Position numbers and translations under genes: made by a program. Shown in pieces: positions 39,954 to 51,242 of a DNA stretch of 64,000 nucleotides. Under the pieces are notes generated by a model. The model saw nothing but the letters and a program-made list of their open reading frames with translations, did no database searches and was not told where the DNA came from. Positions within the stretch are counted from its first letter, which is position 1. Every line of letters starts with the position of its first letter. Location of the stretch: assembly GCA_903938485.1 (NCBI GenBank), contig CAJADF010000108.1, positions 92,676 through 156,675 on the forward strand, written 5' to 3'. Source of the stretch: an uncultured Methylococcaceae bacterium. GTDB lineage: Bacteria > Pseudomonadota > Gammaproteobacteria > Methylococcales > Methylomonadaceae.

Positions 39954-41639
39954 TTATGATTCCGTCGTCACACGCATAACTTCCTCTAAAGTAGTAATCC
40001 CCTCTACCACTTTAACTAAACCATTCTCATAAAGCGTTTGCATACCCTCTGAAATAGCTAACTTTTGAATAGCTCCGGCCTCTTCATGAGCCATAATTAA
40101 CTTTCTGATTGGGTCGGTCATGGGTAAAAACTCTATAATGGCCAATCGCCCACGATATCCCGTACCTGAGCACGCAGAACATCCAATTGGCTTATAAAGC
40201 ATTATTTCTGCTTTATTTGTAAATCTTTCTAAGCGCAATTCTGTAACAATTTCCGGAGCAGCCAAACCACCTTCTTTACATGAAGGACATAATTTTCTAA
40301 CTAATCGCTGGGCTAAAATGCCATTGACTGTAGAAGTTAACAAATATTCTTCCAAACCCATATCCAATAATCGCGTAACACCACCCGCAGCGTCATTAGT
40401 GTGTAACGTTGATAAAACTAAATGACCGGTAAGTGCTGATTGCACGGCGATTCTTGCAGTTTCTAAATCTCGCATCTCACCAATCATAATCACATCAGGA
40501 TCTTGCCTAACTATGGAACGTAAAGCTGAGGCGAAAGTTAATCCTATTTGGGGTTTTGCTTGTATCTGATTAATCCCCTCCATTTGATATTCAACAGGAT
40601 CTTCTACTGTAATAATTTTGCGCTGAGGAGTATTCAATTGCTTTAATGCAGCATACATAGTGGTAGATTTTCCACTACCGGTTGGGCCAGTAATTAATAT
40701 GATCCCATGAGGCATTGACAGCACATCAATAAATTGTTCTAAATGACGACCAGAAAATCCTAACTGAACAAAATCTAATACTGTATTTTCTTTATCTAGT
40801 AAACGTATTACAACGCTTTCTCCATGCATTGTAGGAATTGTTGATACCCGTAAGTCTAATTCCTTTCCAATCATTTGAACTTTTATGCGACCATCTTGCG
40901 GCAAACGTCGCTCAGCTATATTAAGTTTTGCCATAATCTTAATACGTGAGATTACTGCAGCAGTTGACTTAACATTAGGCGCATCTATTTCTTGTAAAAC
41001 GCCGTCCACGCGCAATCTAACTTTTAATGACTGCTCAAATGGTTCAATATGAATATCTGATGCCCGTGTTTCAATTGCACGTTGCATAATCAAATTTACC
41101 ATTTTAATTACTGGGGCTTCACTCGCTAGATCTTTTAAATGTTCTAAATCTTCTTCGCCTAAATCATCTATAGCTAAATCATCAATCAATTTATCCATCT
41201 TCGAACGATCTTCACCGTATTGAACATCAAGTGCTGCATCAATTTCTGAAAGTAAACCCACCTTTACGTCAATTGATTTCCCAATCATCAAGCTTAGTGC
41301 ATTAATTGTGAATGCGTCCTCGGGATCCATCATTGCTACAGTTACTTGATCCTCAGAAGAACTTAAACCAATAAGATGATAATTTTTTAAAAAACGTAAA
41401 GACACCTCTTCAGGTAATTGTCTTTCAATTGGATATTGATCTGGCATTATTTTTTCGAATTGCCCAGAATCGGCAAAGGCATCTGCAACATCTAACTCAG
41501 AACATAAACCTAGCTTTACCAATAATTGTGGCAAACTCTCCGCAACAGAAGTTTTTTGAACGCGCTCAACTTTTTTTAATTCTGAAGCAGAAAGCTTGCC
41601 TCTTTCCTGTAATGTTTTAAACAAAGACTGATAAATCAT
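39954..41639 (-). CDS. gspE: T2SS ATPase GspE
   Basis: 561 aa; LITGPTGSGKSTTMYAAL, VEDPVEYQMEGINQIQ, RQDPDVIMIGEMRDLETA, Zn motif CPSC...CSAC. Confidence 0.97.
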   Translation of the reverse strand: MIYQSLFKTLQERGKLSASELKKVERVQKTSVAESLPQLLVKLGLCSELDVADAFADSGQFEKIMPDQYPIERQLPEEVSLRFLKNYHLIGLSSSEDQVTVAMMDPEDAFTINALSLMIGKSIDVKVGLLSEIDAALDVQYGEDRSKMDKLIDDLAIDDLGEEDLEHLKDLASEAPVIKMVNLIMQRAIETRASDIHIEPFEQSLKVRLRVDGVLQEIDAPNVKSTAAVISRIKIMAKLNIAERRLPQDGRIKVQMIGKELDLRVSTIPTMHGESVVIRLLDKENTVLDFVQLGFSGRHLEQFIDVLSMPHGIILITGPTGSGKSTTMYAALKQLNTPQRKIITVEDPVEYQMEGINQIQAKPQIGLTFASALRSIVRQDPDVIMIGEMRDLETARIAVQSALTGHLVLSTLHTNDAAGGVTRLLDMGLEEYLLTSTVNGILAQRLVRKLCPSCKEGGLAAPEIVTELRLERFTNKAEIMLYKPIGCSACSGTGYRGRLAIIEFLPMTDPIRKLIMAHEEAGAIQKLAISEGMQTLYENGLVKVVEGITTLEEVMRVTTES

Positions 41640-41839
41640 ATTAATTCCACAGATAAAGACTATTGCTTTATAGTTGGTGTTAGGTATTGAGCGGTTAAAT
41701 AGCCACCGAATATAATCTATGTTTGGTTCAAAGTCTATTACGATTCGGTTAACTGCAATTATTAACTAATTTAACTTATGTCATAAAACCGTCATTAATC
41801 ATTTAAAAACTCAAGATTAACCCGTCATCCTCATAATAT

Positions 41840-43138
41840 TTATTGCTTATATCCTTTCCAACCATAAAAACTGATATACAAGTAACCTAAAGCCGGTACA
41901 AAAAAAGCAAATTGAATACCAATGCTATCTGCGCAGAAACCTTGTATAACAGGTAAAACAGCCCCGCCTACGATAGCTGCACACAAAATGCCTGACCCCT
42001 GCCCTGTGTGTTTACCTAATCCCGCAACGGCTAAAGAAAAAATAGTAGGAAACATAATCGAATTAAACAAACCGATGGCTAGTATTGCCCACATAGCTAT
42101 AAAGCCACTACTAAAAATCACTAGCAAAACTAATGTCATTGCCATTAACGCATTAAATAGCAATGTATTTTGCGGTTTAATCTTTTGCATTATTAACGCA
42201 CCAGCAAATCTTCCTAACATAGCTCCTCCCCAATAAAAAGAAACATATCGACCTGCATCTTGCTCAGTTAAATTTCCTATAGAAGTCTCACCCAAAAAAC
42301 TGATCAAAAAACTACCAATAGAAACTTCACTTCCCACATAAAAGAAAATACCCAATGCACCCAAAACTAAATGTTTGTATGACCAAGCACTTTCATGTAA
42401 ATCGCTAACATCAACAATAATAGATTTAGATGATGCTGTTTCTGTTTCCTGTACTTTAGGTAATTTAAGAATAACAAACACAACCGCCAGCACACATAAA
42501 AGAGTAGCCAACAACAAATAAGGCGTCTGTACAACTAAGGCTTGAGTTGTTTCATATGCACTGAGTTCCTCAACATTTAGTGCTTGAATCTCTTCCGCAC
42601 TTTTTACAGCAGTCGATAAAATAAACAATGAACCTAGATAAGGTGCAAGTGTAGTACCCAAAGAATTAAAAGCTTGTGTCATGGTTAAACGACTCGACGC
42701 AGTTTCTGACGAACCTAATATAGTGACATAAGGATTTGCAGCTACCTGCAATAAACAAATACCTGCAGCTAAAACAAAAAAAGCGGTTAAAAATAGTAAA
42801 TAAGAATGTAATCCCGCTGCCGGATAAAACAACAAACACCCCAAGCCAGCGACTAATAAGCCCGAAATAATCCCGCCTTTGTAATCAATCTTATCGACCA
42901 AATAACCACTTGGAACAGAAAATACAAAATACGCGATAAAAAAACAAAACTGCACCAGCATAGCTTGTGTATAGTTAAGCGTAAAAACAGCTTTTAAATG
43001 CGGAATTAAAATGTCATTCAGAGCGGTTATAAATCCCCAAATAAAAAATAACGAGGTTAAAACCGTTAAAGAACCAATATAACTATTTTTATCCGCTAAA
43101 TTATGACTAATTTCTACTGATCTTTGTTGCGGCCTCAT
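41840..43138 (-). CDS. FucP-type sugar MFS transporter
   Basis: 432 aa; [58 protein letters not shown], typical of FHS-family sugar permeases. Confidence 0.92.
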   Translation of the reverse strand: MRPQQRSVEISHNLADKNSYIGSLTVLTSLFFIWGFITALNDILIPHLKAVFTLNYTQAMLVQFCFFIAYFVFSVPSGYLVDKIDYKGGIISGLLVAGLGCLLFYPAAGLHSYLLFLTAFFVLAAGICLLQVAANPYVTILGSSETASSRLTMTQAFNSLGTTLAPYLGSLFILSTAVKSAEEIQALNVEELSAYETTQALVVQTPYLLLATLLCVLAVVFVILKLPKVQETETASSKSIIVDVSDLHESAWSYKHLVLGALGIFFYVGSEVSIGSFLISFLGETSIGNLTEQDAGRYVSFYWGGAMLGRFAGALIMQKIKPQNTLLFNALMAMTLVLLVIFSSGFIAMWAILAIGLFNSIMFPTIFSLAVAGLGKHTGQGSGILCAAIVGGAVLPVIQGFCADSIGIQFAFFVPALGYLYISFYGWKGYKQ

Positions 43139-43150
43139 TGCATAACCCTA

Positions 43151-45370
43151 TCAATCTGTTAATGTAAATTGCACTGTCTCAGAACCCACCATGACTTTAA
43201 ACTCACCCGGCTCTATTACACGCTTTAAATCAACCCCTATAAATGACAAATCATTCGGAGTTAAGGTAAAAGTTAAACTTTGCGTTTGCTGTGAATTTAA
43301 CTCAACCTTTTTAAATGCTTTTAACTGTTTATTAGGGCGAGTAACCGTCGCGGCCATATCATTAATATAAACCAATACCGTTTCTTTACCCTTTAATGCA
43401 CCCGTATTAGCCACATTAACACTTAGATTAATGGCTTCGCCCATTTTATAGTGCGACTTTTCAAGCTTTAAACCTGAAATTTTAAATTGGCTATAACTCA
43501 ATCCATGCCCAAATGGATACAGCGGGTTATAAGAGTTAGTATCAAAATTTTCTATCGGTTTATGATCATACAAAACGATATCATTTGTATTTCTTGGATA
43601 AGTAATGGGTAATTTAGCATTTGGATTGTAATCACCGTACAAAATATCAGCAATTGCAACTCCGCCTTCCATACCAGGTAAAAAACCTAATAACACAGCA
43701 GCAGCCTTTTCTGCTTGCTCAGTAATAATGCGCGGACGCCCACCTAAGGTAACTAATACAACGGGCTTACCTGTGGCAAATAAAGCATTTGCCAATTCAA
43801 CTTGTGATGGATCTATATTTAAAGAGGTTATATTACCCATGGTCTCTGTATAAGGTTTCTCACCTAAACATAAGACAATAACATCTTGATCTTTTGCCGC
43901 CTCGACCGCTTTTTTAATATCTATTTTGTCATTAAAGTCAGTGCCACGTACATAAGTCACTTTACTTGTCGATTTTTTCTGCAAAGCACCAAAAACTGTC
44001 AATTTATCTTTTGGTTGCAGGCCATCATTATCCCCTTGCCAACTTAAAGTCCAACCACCATTTAAAACACTTAATAAATTAGCGGTAGGACCAGCAATTA
44101 AAATCTTGGCATCTTTTTTAAGCGGCAGAATATGCTTATCATTCTTCGCTAGCACTATAGACTCTCTAGCAGCTTGCAAATTAGTGGCGGTAGATTCCCG
44201 TGTTGCAAAGTTCTCCTCTGCAGATAATGGCAATGGTTTAGCCTTAAATAACCCCGCTTGATCCTTTACCGTCAGAATTCTAGTGACTGCTTCATCAATG
44301 CGGGCCATTGGCACTTCACCTGATTTAACCAGCTCTATCAATAAATCATAAAACGAATAATCAAACGGCACCATGCTCATATCGACACCCGCCATCACCG
44401 CAATTTTAACGGCTTCTTTAGGTGATGCAGCTAATTTATCCCTAATATAAAGGCGTTTAATATCTTCCCAATCTGAGACAGCAAAACCTTTAAAACCTAA
44501 TTCGCCACGTAATATCGTCGTTAAATAATGATAATTTGCATGCCCAGGGATGCCATCTACCTCACCTGAATTAACCATTACCGTCGGTGATCCCGCTTTT
44601 ATACCCGCCTCAAAGCTCGGTAAAAAATATTCACGCAACATACGCTCACTAATCCAGGCCGGCGTTCTATCTTTACCATTATTAGGTAAGCTATAACCCA
44701 CATAATGTTTCAAACAAGTTAAACCTTTACTAGATGCAGAAATATCATCGCCTTGATAACCCTTAATATATGAAGAACCTAACACCGATGCCAAATGTAC
44801 ATCTTCACCATAGGTTTCCCATAAACGCGGCCACAAAGGTTGACGACCAATATCCATGACTGGCGAGAAGTTCCATTGCAGACCAGATACTCTTATCTCT
44901 TGAGCCGTGATTTCACCTTCTTTAACACTTAATTCAGGATTAAAGGTTGCTGCCATATTAATGGCTTGTGGAAATAAGGTAGAATTTTTAGTATAGGATG
45001 CGCCATGAATAGCATCAATTCCATATAAGACAGGAATTTTTAATCGAGATTTCTCACTAACCGTATTGATTGTATGAATTATTTTTCGCCAATCTTCAAC
45101 TGATTGGGCTTTGTTATTTGGCGTATTTAAAATGGAACCGACATGATGATTTAAAATGGCATTCGTTAATTTTTCTTGATCTATTAACTCATCACCTTGA
45201 CCTGCAATGACTGAAAAATCAATTTGAGTCATCTGCCCTACTTTTTCTTCCAGCGTCATCGATGCCAAAAGATCTTCTACCTTAGTTTGCCGACTAGACT
45301 CTTGATTTCTCACAGAACACCCCACCATAGCAATTGACAAAGTCATTATAAAAATAATTTTTATACGCAA
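43151..45370 (-). CDS. bglX: Glycoside hydrolase family 3 beta-glucosidase, lipoprotein
   Basis: 739 aa; lipobox VGCSV, LKHYVGYS, GFKGFAVSDWEDI, ILIAGPTANLL, C-terminal FnIII-like domain. Confidence 0.92.
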   Translation of the reverse strand: MRIKIIFIMTLSIAMVGCSVRNQESSRQTKVEDLLASMTLEEKVGQMTQIDFSVIAGQGDELIDQEKLTNAILNHHVGSILNTPNNKAQSVEDWRKIIHTINTVSEKSRLKIPVLYGIDAIHGASYTKNSTLFPQAINMAATFNPELSVKEGEITAQEIRVSGLQWNFSPVMDIGRQPLWPRLWETYGEDVHLASVLGSSYIKGYQGDDISASSKGLTCLKHYVGYSLPNNGKDRTPAWISERMLREYFLPSFEAGIKAGSPTVMVNSGEVDGIPGHANYHYLTTILRGELGFKGFAVSDWEDIKRLYIRDKLAASPKEAVKIAVMAGVDMSMVPFDYSFYDLLIELVKSGEVPMARIDEAVTRILTVKDQAGLFKAKPLPLSAEENFATRESTATNLQAARESIVLAKNDKHILPLKKDAKILIAGPTANLLSVLNGGWTLSWQGDNDGLQPKDKLTVFGALQKKSTSKVTYVRGTDFNDKIDIKKAVEAAKDQDVIVLCLGEKPYTETMGNITSLNIDPSQVELANALFATGKPVVLVTLGGRPRIITEQAEKAAAVLLGFLPGMEGGVAIADILYGDYNPNAKLPITYPRNTNDIVLYDHKPIENFDTNSYNPLYPFGHGLSYSQFKISGLKLEKSHYKMGEAINLSVNVANTGALKGKETVLVYINDMAATVTRPNKQLKAFKKVELNSQQTQSLTFTLTPNDLSFIGVDLKRVIEPGEFKVMVGSETVQFTLTD

Positions 45371-45421
45371 TTTCTTTCCCTACCCGATCTTTTTAAATCA
45401 TCAAATCTTAATCAAGACAGA

Positions 45422-46564
45422 CTATTGTGACGATGGATTAACCAATAAATTGACTAGGATTTGTTCATAAATAGCACTTAAAATCTCTAAATCCTCCACT
45501 GCCACATGTTCATTAATTTTATGAATACTTTCATTCAATGGCCCTAACTCCAGCACTTGAGCACCTGTCGGCGCAATAAATCGCCCATCTGAAGTGCCTC
45601 CACCTGTATCATCTAAAGTTTCAAAACCAGTCACAGTTTTGATAGCCGCATGCGTTGCATCAATCAATGCGCCTTTTTCTGTTAAAAAAGGATTTCCTGA
45701 CAAACGCCATTGCAGATCATATTTAAAATCGTATTTATCTAAAATCGCACAAGTACGCTGTTTAATAATATCTTCATTTAACTCCGTACAAAAACGTAAA
45801 TTAAACTGTACCTCGGCCGACCCTGGAATAATATTTTCAGCGCCTGTACCAGAGTTAATATTAGACACTTGTAAACTGGTAGGCGGGAAAAATACATTGC
45901 CATGATCCCATACTTCTTCAGTTAGCTCTTTTAAAGCAGGAGCAAAACTATGTATAGGGTTATCCGCCAATTCTGGATAAGCCACATGGCCCTGAATACC
46001 TATCACTGTTAACTTAGCGCATAAGGAGCCTCGGCGTCCAACTCGAATCACATCCCCCATTTTTTTATCGCTAGAAGGCTCACCTACCAAACACCAATCA
46101 ATTTTTTCTTGGCGTTGCTCAAAAACCTCCATCACTTTAACGACTCCGTTTATTGCAGCGCCTTCTTCATCACTGGTTAACAAAATCCCAATAGAACCCG
46201 CATGATCAGGATATTTCGCAACAAATCTCTCAATGGCAGTCATAAAACTAGCAATACCTCCTTTCATATCGGCAGCGCCCCTGCCATATAATTTTCCATC
46301 GCGAATAGTCGGCTCAAAAGGAGGAGATACCCAAGCCTCTAAAGGACCCGGAGGGACCACATCGGTATGACCTAAAAAAGTGAATAAAGGTTTTTCATTA
46401 CCACGTTTTAACCAAAGATTTTGCGTATCATTAAAGTTAAGACGTTCTTCTTTAAAATTTAAACCCTGTAAACGGCCAACAATGTAATCCTGACAACCGG
46501 CATCATCAGGGGTAACCGATGGCTTTTTAATTAAATCTATAAGAACTTCTAACGTGTCACTCAT
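45422..46564 (-). CDS. dapE: Succinyl-diaminopimelate desuccinylase
   Basis: 380 aa; [52 protein letters not shown]. Confidence 0.96.
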   Translation of the reverse strand: MSDTLEVLIDLIKKPSVTPDDAGCQDYIVGRLQGLNFKEERLNFNDTQNLWLKRGNEKPLFTFLGHTDVVPPGPLEAWVSPPFEPTIRDGKLYGRGAADMKGGIASFMTAIERFVAKYPDHAGSIGILLTSDEEGAAINGVVKVMEVFEQRQEKIDWCLVGEPSSDKKMGDVIRVGRRGSLCAKLTVIGIQGHVAYPELADNPIHSFAPALKELTEEVWDHGNVFFPPTSLQVSNINSGTGAENIIPGSAEVQFNLRFCTELNEDIIKQRTCAILDKYDFKYDLQWRLSGNPFLTEKGALIDATHAAIKTVTGFETLDDTGGGTSDGRFIAPTGAQVLELGPLNESIHKINEHVAVEDLEILSAIYEQILVNLLVNPSSQ

Positions 46565-46905
46565 AATAATTCTGCACTATAAGACGCCTCTTTAAAACCA
46601 ACAATAAGCTTATTGCCAGTATCTAAAAGAGGTCTTTTGATTAAAGTTGGGGTTATTTGCATTAAGCTTAAAGCTGTTTCTAAATTAATATGAGCGCGTT
46701 GCTCATCACTTAATTGTCGCCAACTAGTACTACTGCGATTTAACAGCATATTCCAATCAACACGATCAGAAAAGTCTTGTAATTGTTCTGAGGTTAACCC
46801 ATCAATTCTAAAATCGTGAAATTGATAGGCTATTGAGTTTTGATCAAGCCAACGCCGTGCTTTTTTAACCGTATCACAGGCCTTTATTCCGTACAGCGTC
46901 ACCAT
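46561..46905 (-). CDS. ArsC/Spx-family (YffB-like) thioredoxin-fold protein
   Basis: 114 aa; [56 protein letters not shown]. Confidence 0.9.
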   Translation of the reverse strand: MVTLYGIKACDTVKKARRWLDQNSIAYQFHDFRIDGLTSEQLQDFSDRVDWNMLLNRSSTSWRQLSDEQRAHINLETALSLMQITPTLIKRPLLDTGNKLIVGFKEASYSAELL

Positions 46906-46907
46906 TG

Positions 46908-47150
46908 TTATAGCTGACTATTTAATAACTCATCAATGCTAGGTAATTGCTTGTCAACTTTACAACGACTCTTATATACATCAACAAACTCCATAAAAGC
47001 TTGCTCAAGATCGGCTAGAATCTCTTCTTCGTTCTCACGCTCTTCATCTGGCACATCTTCAGATTCTAAATATTCGCGCTGTAAGTCCACCTCACTGTTA
47101 AGAGCTAATGTGGCATATATAAGGGCATTATTTGAAATTTTATCGCTCAT
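46908..47150 (-). CDS. Hypothetical acidic protein
   Basis: Likely start at 47150 (MSDKISNNALIYATLALNSEVDLQREYLESEDVPDEEREN...); conserved position next to dapE operon genes. Confidence 0.6.
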   Translation of the reverse strand: MSDKISNNALIYATLALNSEVDLQREYLESEDVPDEERENEEEILADLEQAFMEFVDVYKSRCKVDKQLPSIDELLNSQL

Positions 47151-47228
47151 AATATTTAGTAAGATAAAGTTAAGGAAAGTTATAAACACACATCGTACTA
47201 CTAAAAAAGTAGCATTGATTTAAGTACA

Positions 47229-47705
47229 TTATTCAATAGGTTTTCTAAAGTGCAAAGTTACGCCTTGTAAAAAATTTCTTATGATTTGATCGCCACATTC
47301 TCTATAATTCTTATGACCTTTTTGTCTAAAAAAAGCGCTCAACTCACCTTTAGAAATCTTAAAATCTGCTAAGTTTAAAGTGTTAAGCATATCTTCTTCT
47401 TTAAAATTTAAAGCGATTCTTAACTTCTTTAGAATACTGTTATTAGTTAAAGGGACAACTGGCTTATTTTCTTGATTTGGCTTGCTTTCTAACTTGCCTC
47501 TTTTATAAGTAATTAATCCTGTTAAAAACTCATCCATGTGCTGATTATTTAATGATACAAAACCGTCCTGATCATCTTTTTTTAAATAACTTAATAACTC
47601 TTCGCGACTTAGCATTAAATCGCCTAAATAAAATATTTCTAGCATCATTGCATCATTTAAGTCTAGCGCATACCGAACTCGACGCAATACATCATTGTTA
47701 ATCAT
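47229..47705 (-). CDS. DUF1456 (YehS-like) protein
   Basis: 158 aa with duplicated module NNDVLRRVRYALDLNDAMMLEIF / NNSILKKLRIALNFKEEDMLNTL. Confidence 0.9.
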   Translation of the reverse strand: MINNDVLRRVRYALDLNDAMMLEIFYLGDLMLSREELLSYLKKDDQDGFVSLNNQHMDEFLTGLITYKRGKLESKPNQENKPVVPLTNNSILKKLRIALNFKEEDMLNTLNLADFKISKGELSAFFRQKGHKNYRECGDQIIRNFLQGVTLHFRKPIE

Positions 47706-47735
47706 TAATTATCCCGTTTTAAGAAAGTCTTAAAT

Positions 47736-47810
47736 ATTTCAACCAAGCGACGAGAGGCTTTACCTGATTTATAAATACTTGATAAAACACTCTCGTCGCA
47801 ATGGTTAAAT
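47736..47810. repeat. Long inverted repeat in dapD-DUF1456 intergenic region
   Basis: Perfect 10-bp arms GCGACGAGAG (47747-47756) / CTCTCGTCGC (47790-47799), extended imperfectly outward (ATTTC-AACCA / TGGTT-AAAT). Confidence 0.75.
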
Positions 47811-47837
47811 ATGCACTTAAAACCTAAAGCAAACAGC

Positions 47838-48662
47838 TTAATCTCTTAATAACTCATTAATACCGGTTTTACTACGAGTTCTTTCATCCACTTGCTTAAT
47901 AATAACTGCACAATACAAGCTGTAGTTTCCATCTGCAGAAGGTAAGTTACCAGAAACGACCACTGAACCTGCTGGAATACGACCATAGGTAATTTCACCG
48001 GTCATACGGTTAAATATTTTAGTACTTTGACCAATATATACGCCCATTGAGATAACACAACCGTCTTCAACGATAACACCTTCAACGATTTCAGATCGAG
48101 CACCAATAAAACAATTATCACCAATAATGGTAGGCCCCGCTTGGAGAGGCTCCAAAACACCACCAATACCAACCCCGCCCGATAAATGCACATTTTTACC
48201 AATTTGCGCACAAGAACCCACTGTTACCCAAGTATCAACCATAGTGCCGCTATCTACATAAGCACCAATATTTACATAAGACGGCATTAAAATAGCGCCC
48301 GGTGCAATATAAGAACCATGGCGAGCAACAGCATTTGGGACAACACGCACACCTGCTTTAGCAAAATCTTCTTCTGTATAGTTAGAATATTTACATTCAA
48401 CTTTATCGTAATAACGCGTATTACCACCATCCATTAAACGATTTTCATTAATTCTAAAAGATAATAAAACTGCTTTTTTGATCCATTGATGAGTAACCCA
48501 CTCACCATCAATTTTTTCAGCAACTCTTAACGTACCGTTATCTAATAAATTTAATGTTTCAGTTACTGCCTGACGAATTCCAGCTGAAACATTTGCTGGT
48601 GTAATTTCGCTACGTTGTTCAAAAGCATTTTCTATAATAATTTTTGTATTGTTCATCATCAC
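47838..48662 (-). CDS. dapD: 2,3,4,5-tetrahydropyridine-2,6-dicarboxylate N-succinyltransferase
   Basis: 274 aa left-handed beta-helix hexapeptide repeats; [69 protein letters not shown]. Confidence 0.97.
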   Translation of the reverse strand: MMMNNTKIIIENAFEQRSEITPANVSAGIRQAVTETLNLLDNGTLRVAEKIDGEWVTHQWIKKAVLLSFRINENRLMDGGNTRYYDKVECKYSNYTEEDFAKAGVRVVPNAVARHGSYIAPGAILMPSYVNIGAYVDSGTMVDTWVTVGSCAQIGKNVHLSGGVGIGGVLEPLQAGPTIIGDNCFIGARSEIVEGVIVEDGCVISMGVYIGQSTKIFNRMTGEITYGRIPAGSVVVSGNLPSADGNYSLYCAVIIKQVDERTRSKTGINELLRD

Positions 48663-48664
48663 AT

Positions 48665-49861
48665 CTATAAGGTTTTAAAAAAGTTTTTAATTCGATGAGC
48701 TGCCATAATGCAATCCTCTAATGGTGCAACTAAAGCAATTCTTACATGATTAAGCCCTGGGTTTACGCCAGCAAAATCACGTGATAAATAACTACCCGGT
48801 AATACCGTAATATTTTCTTTAGCAAAAAGGTTTTTAGCAAAATCCGTATCGGCTATTGGTGTTTTTAACCACACATAAAAACCTGCGGGCGGTTTATTAA
48901 TCTCACAGACATCACTAAGAATCTCAATAAAAACCGCAAATTTTTCCCTATATAAGCGACGATTTTCAAATACATGCGCCTCATCTTGCCATGCTTTAAT
49001 GCTAGCCTGTTGTGTGGGTAACGGCATTGCACATCCCTGATAGGTTCTGTATTGAAAATAGTGCCCTAAAATATCAGCATCCCCTGCCACAAAACCAGAT
49101 CTTAAGCCCGGTGCATTAGAACGTTTAGATAAACTATGAAACACCACACAACGCTTAAAAGAGGTGTTTCCCATGCTATAAGCACTTTCCAGTAATCCCA
49201 AAGGAGGATTTGTTTCATCGTCATAGAGTTCGCTGTAACACTCATCAGAAGCAATCAAAAAATCATATTTTTCCGCTAAACGCAGTAATTTTTCATGATC
49301 AGCTCTCGACATAACAGCACCGCTAGGATTACCAGGCGAGCAAATATACATTAGCTGACAACGCTCCCATATTGCTTCTGGCACTGCATCAAAATTAGGT
49401 AAATAATTATCTATTGCTAAGGTATTTAAAAAATAAGTTTCCGCACCTGCCAATAAAGCAGCACCTTCATAAATCTGATAAAAAGGATTAGGCATAATAA
49501 CAACAGGATTAAGTGTTGCATCCACCACACATTGTGCAAAGGAAAATAAAGCCTCACGAGTACCGCTTACAGGCAAAACCTGTGTTTCTGGATTAATAAA
49601 TTCTGTGGGAATATTGAAACGCTTAACTAACCAATCTGAAATACTCTGTCTTAATTCAAGAACGCCCTTAGTAGTTGGATAATTAGATAAACCTTTAATA
49701 TGACTAAGCAACGCTTGTTCAATTATAGGTGGTGTGACATGAGCCGGCTCACCTATAGACAAAACAATTGGAGATTTACTTTCTGGCGGTGTAATACCCT
49801 GCGTTAACTGTGCTAACTTTTCAAACGGATAGGGATGTAAATATTTTAATTTAGGAGTCAT
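48665..49861 (-). CDS. dapC: Succinyldiaminopimelate transaminase
   Basis: PLP aminotransferase fold [51 protein letters not shown]; likely start at 49861. Confidence 0.9.
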   Translation of the reverse strand: MTPKLKYLHPYPFEKLAQLTQGITPPESKSPIVLSIGEPAHVTPPIIEQALLSHIKGLSNYPTTKGVLELRQSISDWLVKRFNIPTEFINPETQVLPVSGTREALFSFAQCVVDATLNPVVIMPNPFYQIYEGAALLAGAETYFLNTLAIDNYLPNFDAVPEAIWERCQLMYICSPGNPSGAVMSRADHEKLLRLAEKYDFLIASDECYSELYDDETNPPLGLLESAYSMGNTSFKRCVVFHSLSKRSNAPGLRSGFVAGDADILGHYFQYRTYQGCAMPLPTQQASIKAWQDEAHVFENRRLYREKFAVFIEILSDVCEINKPPAGFYVWLKTPIADTDFAKNLFAKENITVLPGSYLSRDFAGVNPGLNHVRIALVAPLEDCIMAAHRIKNFFKTL

Positions 49862-50056
49862 TGCCAATATCAAAATAACAGTATTATACCCATAGTATAA
49901 CATTGATCTGTTTAGGCTTAACTAGAGCTACAGATTTATTTTATTCAAGGAAACAGCATTGATTTAAGAAATTTTTCTCATCAAGCGTTTAATTAAAAAA
50001 TAACTTTCGGACTGAGGATGGATCGTAGTGGGGAACGAATAAATATAAATAATTCA

Positions 50057-50095
50057 AACCCTATCAGGAAGCTTATTAACTTCCCGACAGGGTAA
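50057..50095 (-). terminator. Terminator-like hairpin downstream of the 50105-50491 gene
   Basis: ACCCTaTCaGGAAG...CTTCCcGACAGGGT stem. Confidence 0.55.
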
Positions 50096-50104
50096 CTAAA
50101 TCTA

Positions 50105-50491
50105 TTAGATTAAGCTTTTTAATTTTGCGAAATCTTCTTTAGCGCCTTTTAATTCTGTAGCAGCTTCTTGTAAAGCAGATTCTTTAGCATGTGTAATAGC
50201 AGATTTTAATTTTCTATTAGCTTTAGCACGTGCATTATCAACTTTATCGTTAGCGTTAATTTCTTTGCTTAAATCACTAGCCGCTTTAATTAAAGCAGCA
50301 GCTTCTTCGCCTGCAGCGCCTTTTTCGATTCCATCAATAGCAACTTGGATTTTACCAACTACCATATCAATTGCATCTTCTGGTTTGTATGTAACTCTAC
50401 CGGGATCATTTTCAGCCAAAGCAGCCGCTGAAAAAGTACCTGCAGAAGCTGCAATCACCAAAGATAACAAGATTTTTTTCAATGATTTCAT
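50105..50491 (-). CDS. Small exported all-helical protein (paralog of 50692-51075)
   Basis: 128 aa; signal peptide (LSLVIAASAGTFSAAALAE) then Ala/Lys/Glu-rich amphipathic helices; the antisense + ORF is rejected. Confidence 0.75.
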   Translation of the reverse strand: MKSLKKILLSLVIAASAGTFSAAALAENDPGRVTYKPEDAIDMVVGKIQVAIDGIEKGAAGEEAAALIKAASDLSKEINANDKVDNARAKANRKLKSAITHAKESALQEAATELKGAKEDFAKLKSLI

Positions 50492-50691
50492 ATTTTACTA
50501 GACCTCAAGTTGTTGTTATTTATAATTATGTCGGCAAGCACATGCTTTGATGCACTTACCAACGATAATTCTATCACATTTAATATGCTTTTAACTTAAG
50601 AATGTTTAAGCTTAGCGACTAGGTGATATTTATTTAGAGTCTATGATTAATTCCGTCTAAATACGAAACAGAACTAATCAGAATCTTTTTA

Positions 50692-51075
50692 TTAGTGTGC
50701 TAAATCGTATTTAGCTTTCATTTCTTTAAATGCAGCTAAAGCTTTTTCTAAGCCTTCAGTTGTTGCCGCTGCATCACCAGCTTCTGCAGATTTACGAGCT
50801 GCTTTTAATACATCAGTTGCTTTTTGACGTTGACGTTCAGTCAATTCATAACGAAATTCTTTTGACGCGTTTGCCGCTTCAAGAATGTCTTTAGCTGCAG
50901 CAGTTAAATCTCCGCTTTTAACAGCAGCTTGTGATGTAGCAATTCCTGATAATGTATTTTCAATTGCTTCTCTTACAGCTTCTTCGCCTTTAGGCGCAGC
51001 GATAGAAGAAGAAGAAACCGCAGCGATAGATGCTGCCATTGCAAAAGAAACTAAAACTTTTTTTAATGCTTGCAT
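50692..51075 (-). CDS. Small exported all-helical protein (paralog of 50105-50491)
   Basis: 127 aa; signal peptide (VSFAMAASIAAVSSSSIAA) and similar size and helical composition. Confidence 0.75.
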   Translation of the reverse strand: MQALKKVLVSFAMAASIAAVSSSSIAAPKGEEAVREAIENTLSGIATSQAAVKSGDLTAAAKDILEAANASKEFRYELTERQRQKATDVLKAARKSAEAGDAAATTEGLEKALAAFKEMKAKYDLAH

Positions 51076-51242
51076 TACTTGTTAAACCTCAAAGTTAATA
51101 TTTTAATAAATTTTAGAAGCAAATCATTAAGCAAAAAAACCTATCAACTTAAGGCTTTAAAGTTAATAACCCAGCTACGGACTGGGATTTTAGCATATAA
51201 AAATAAATTTAAGGCAATAGATAAAGCTTAATAGCGACTTTA

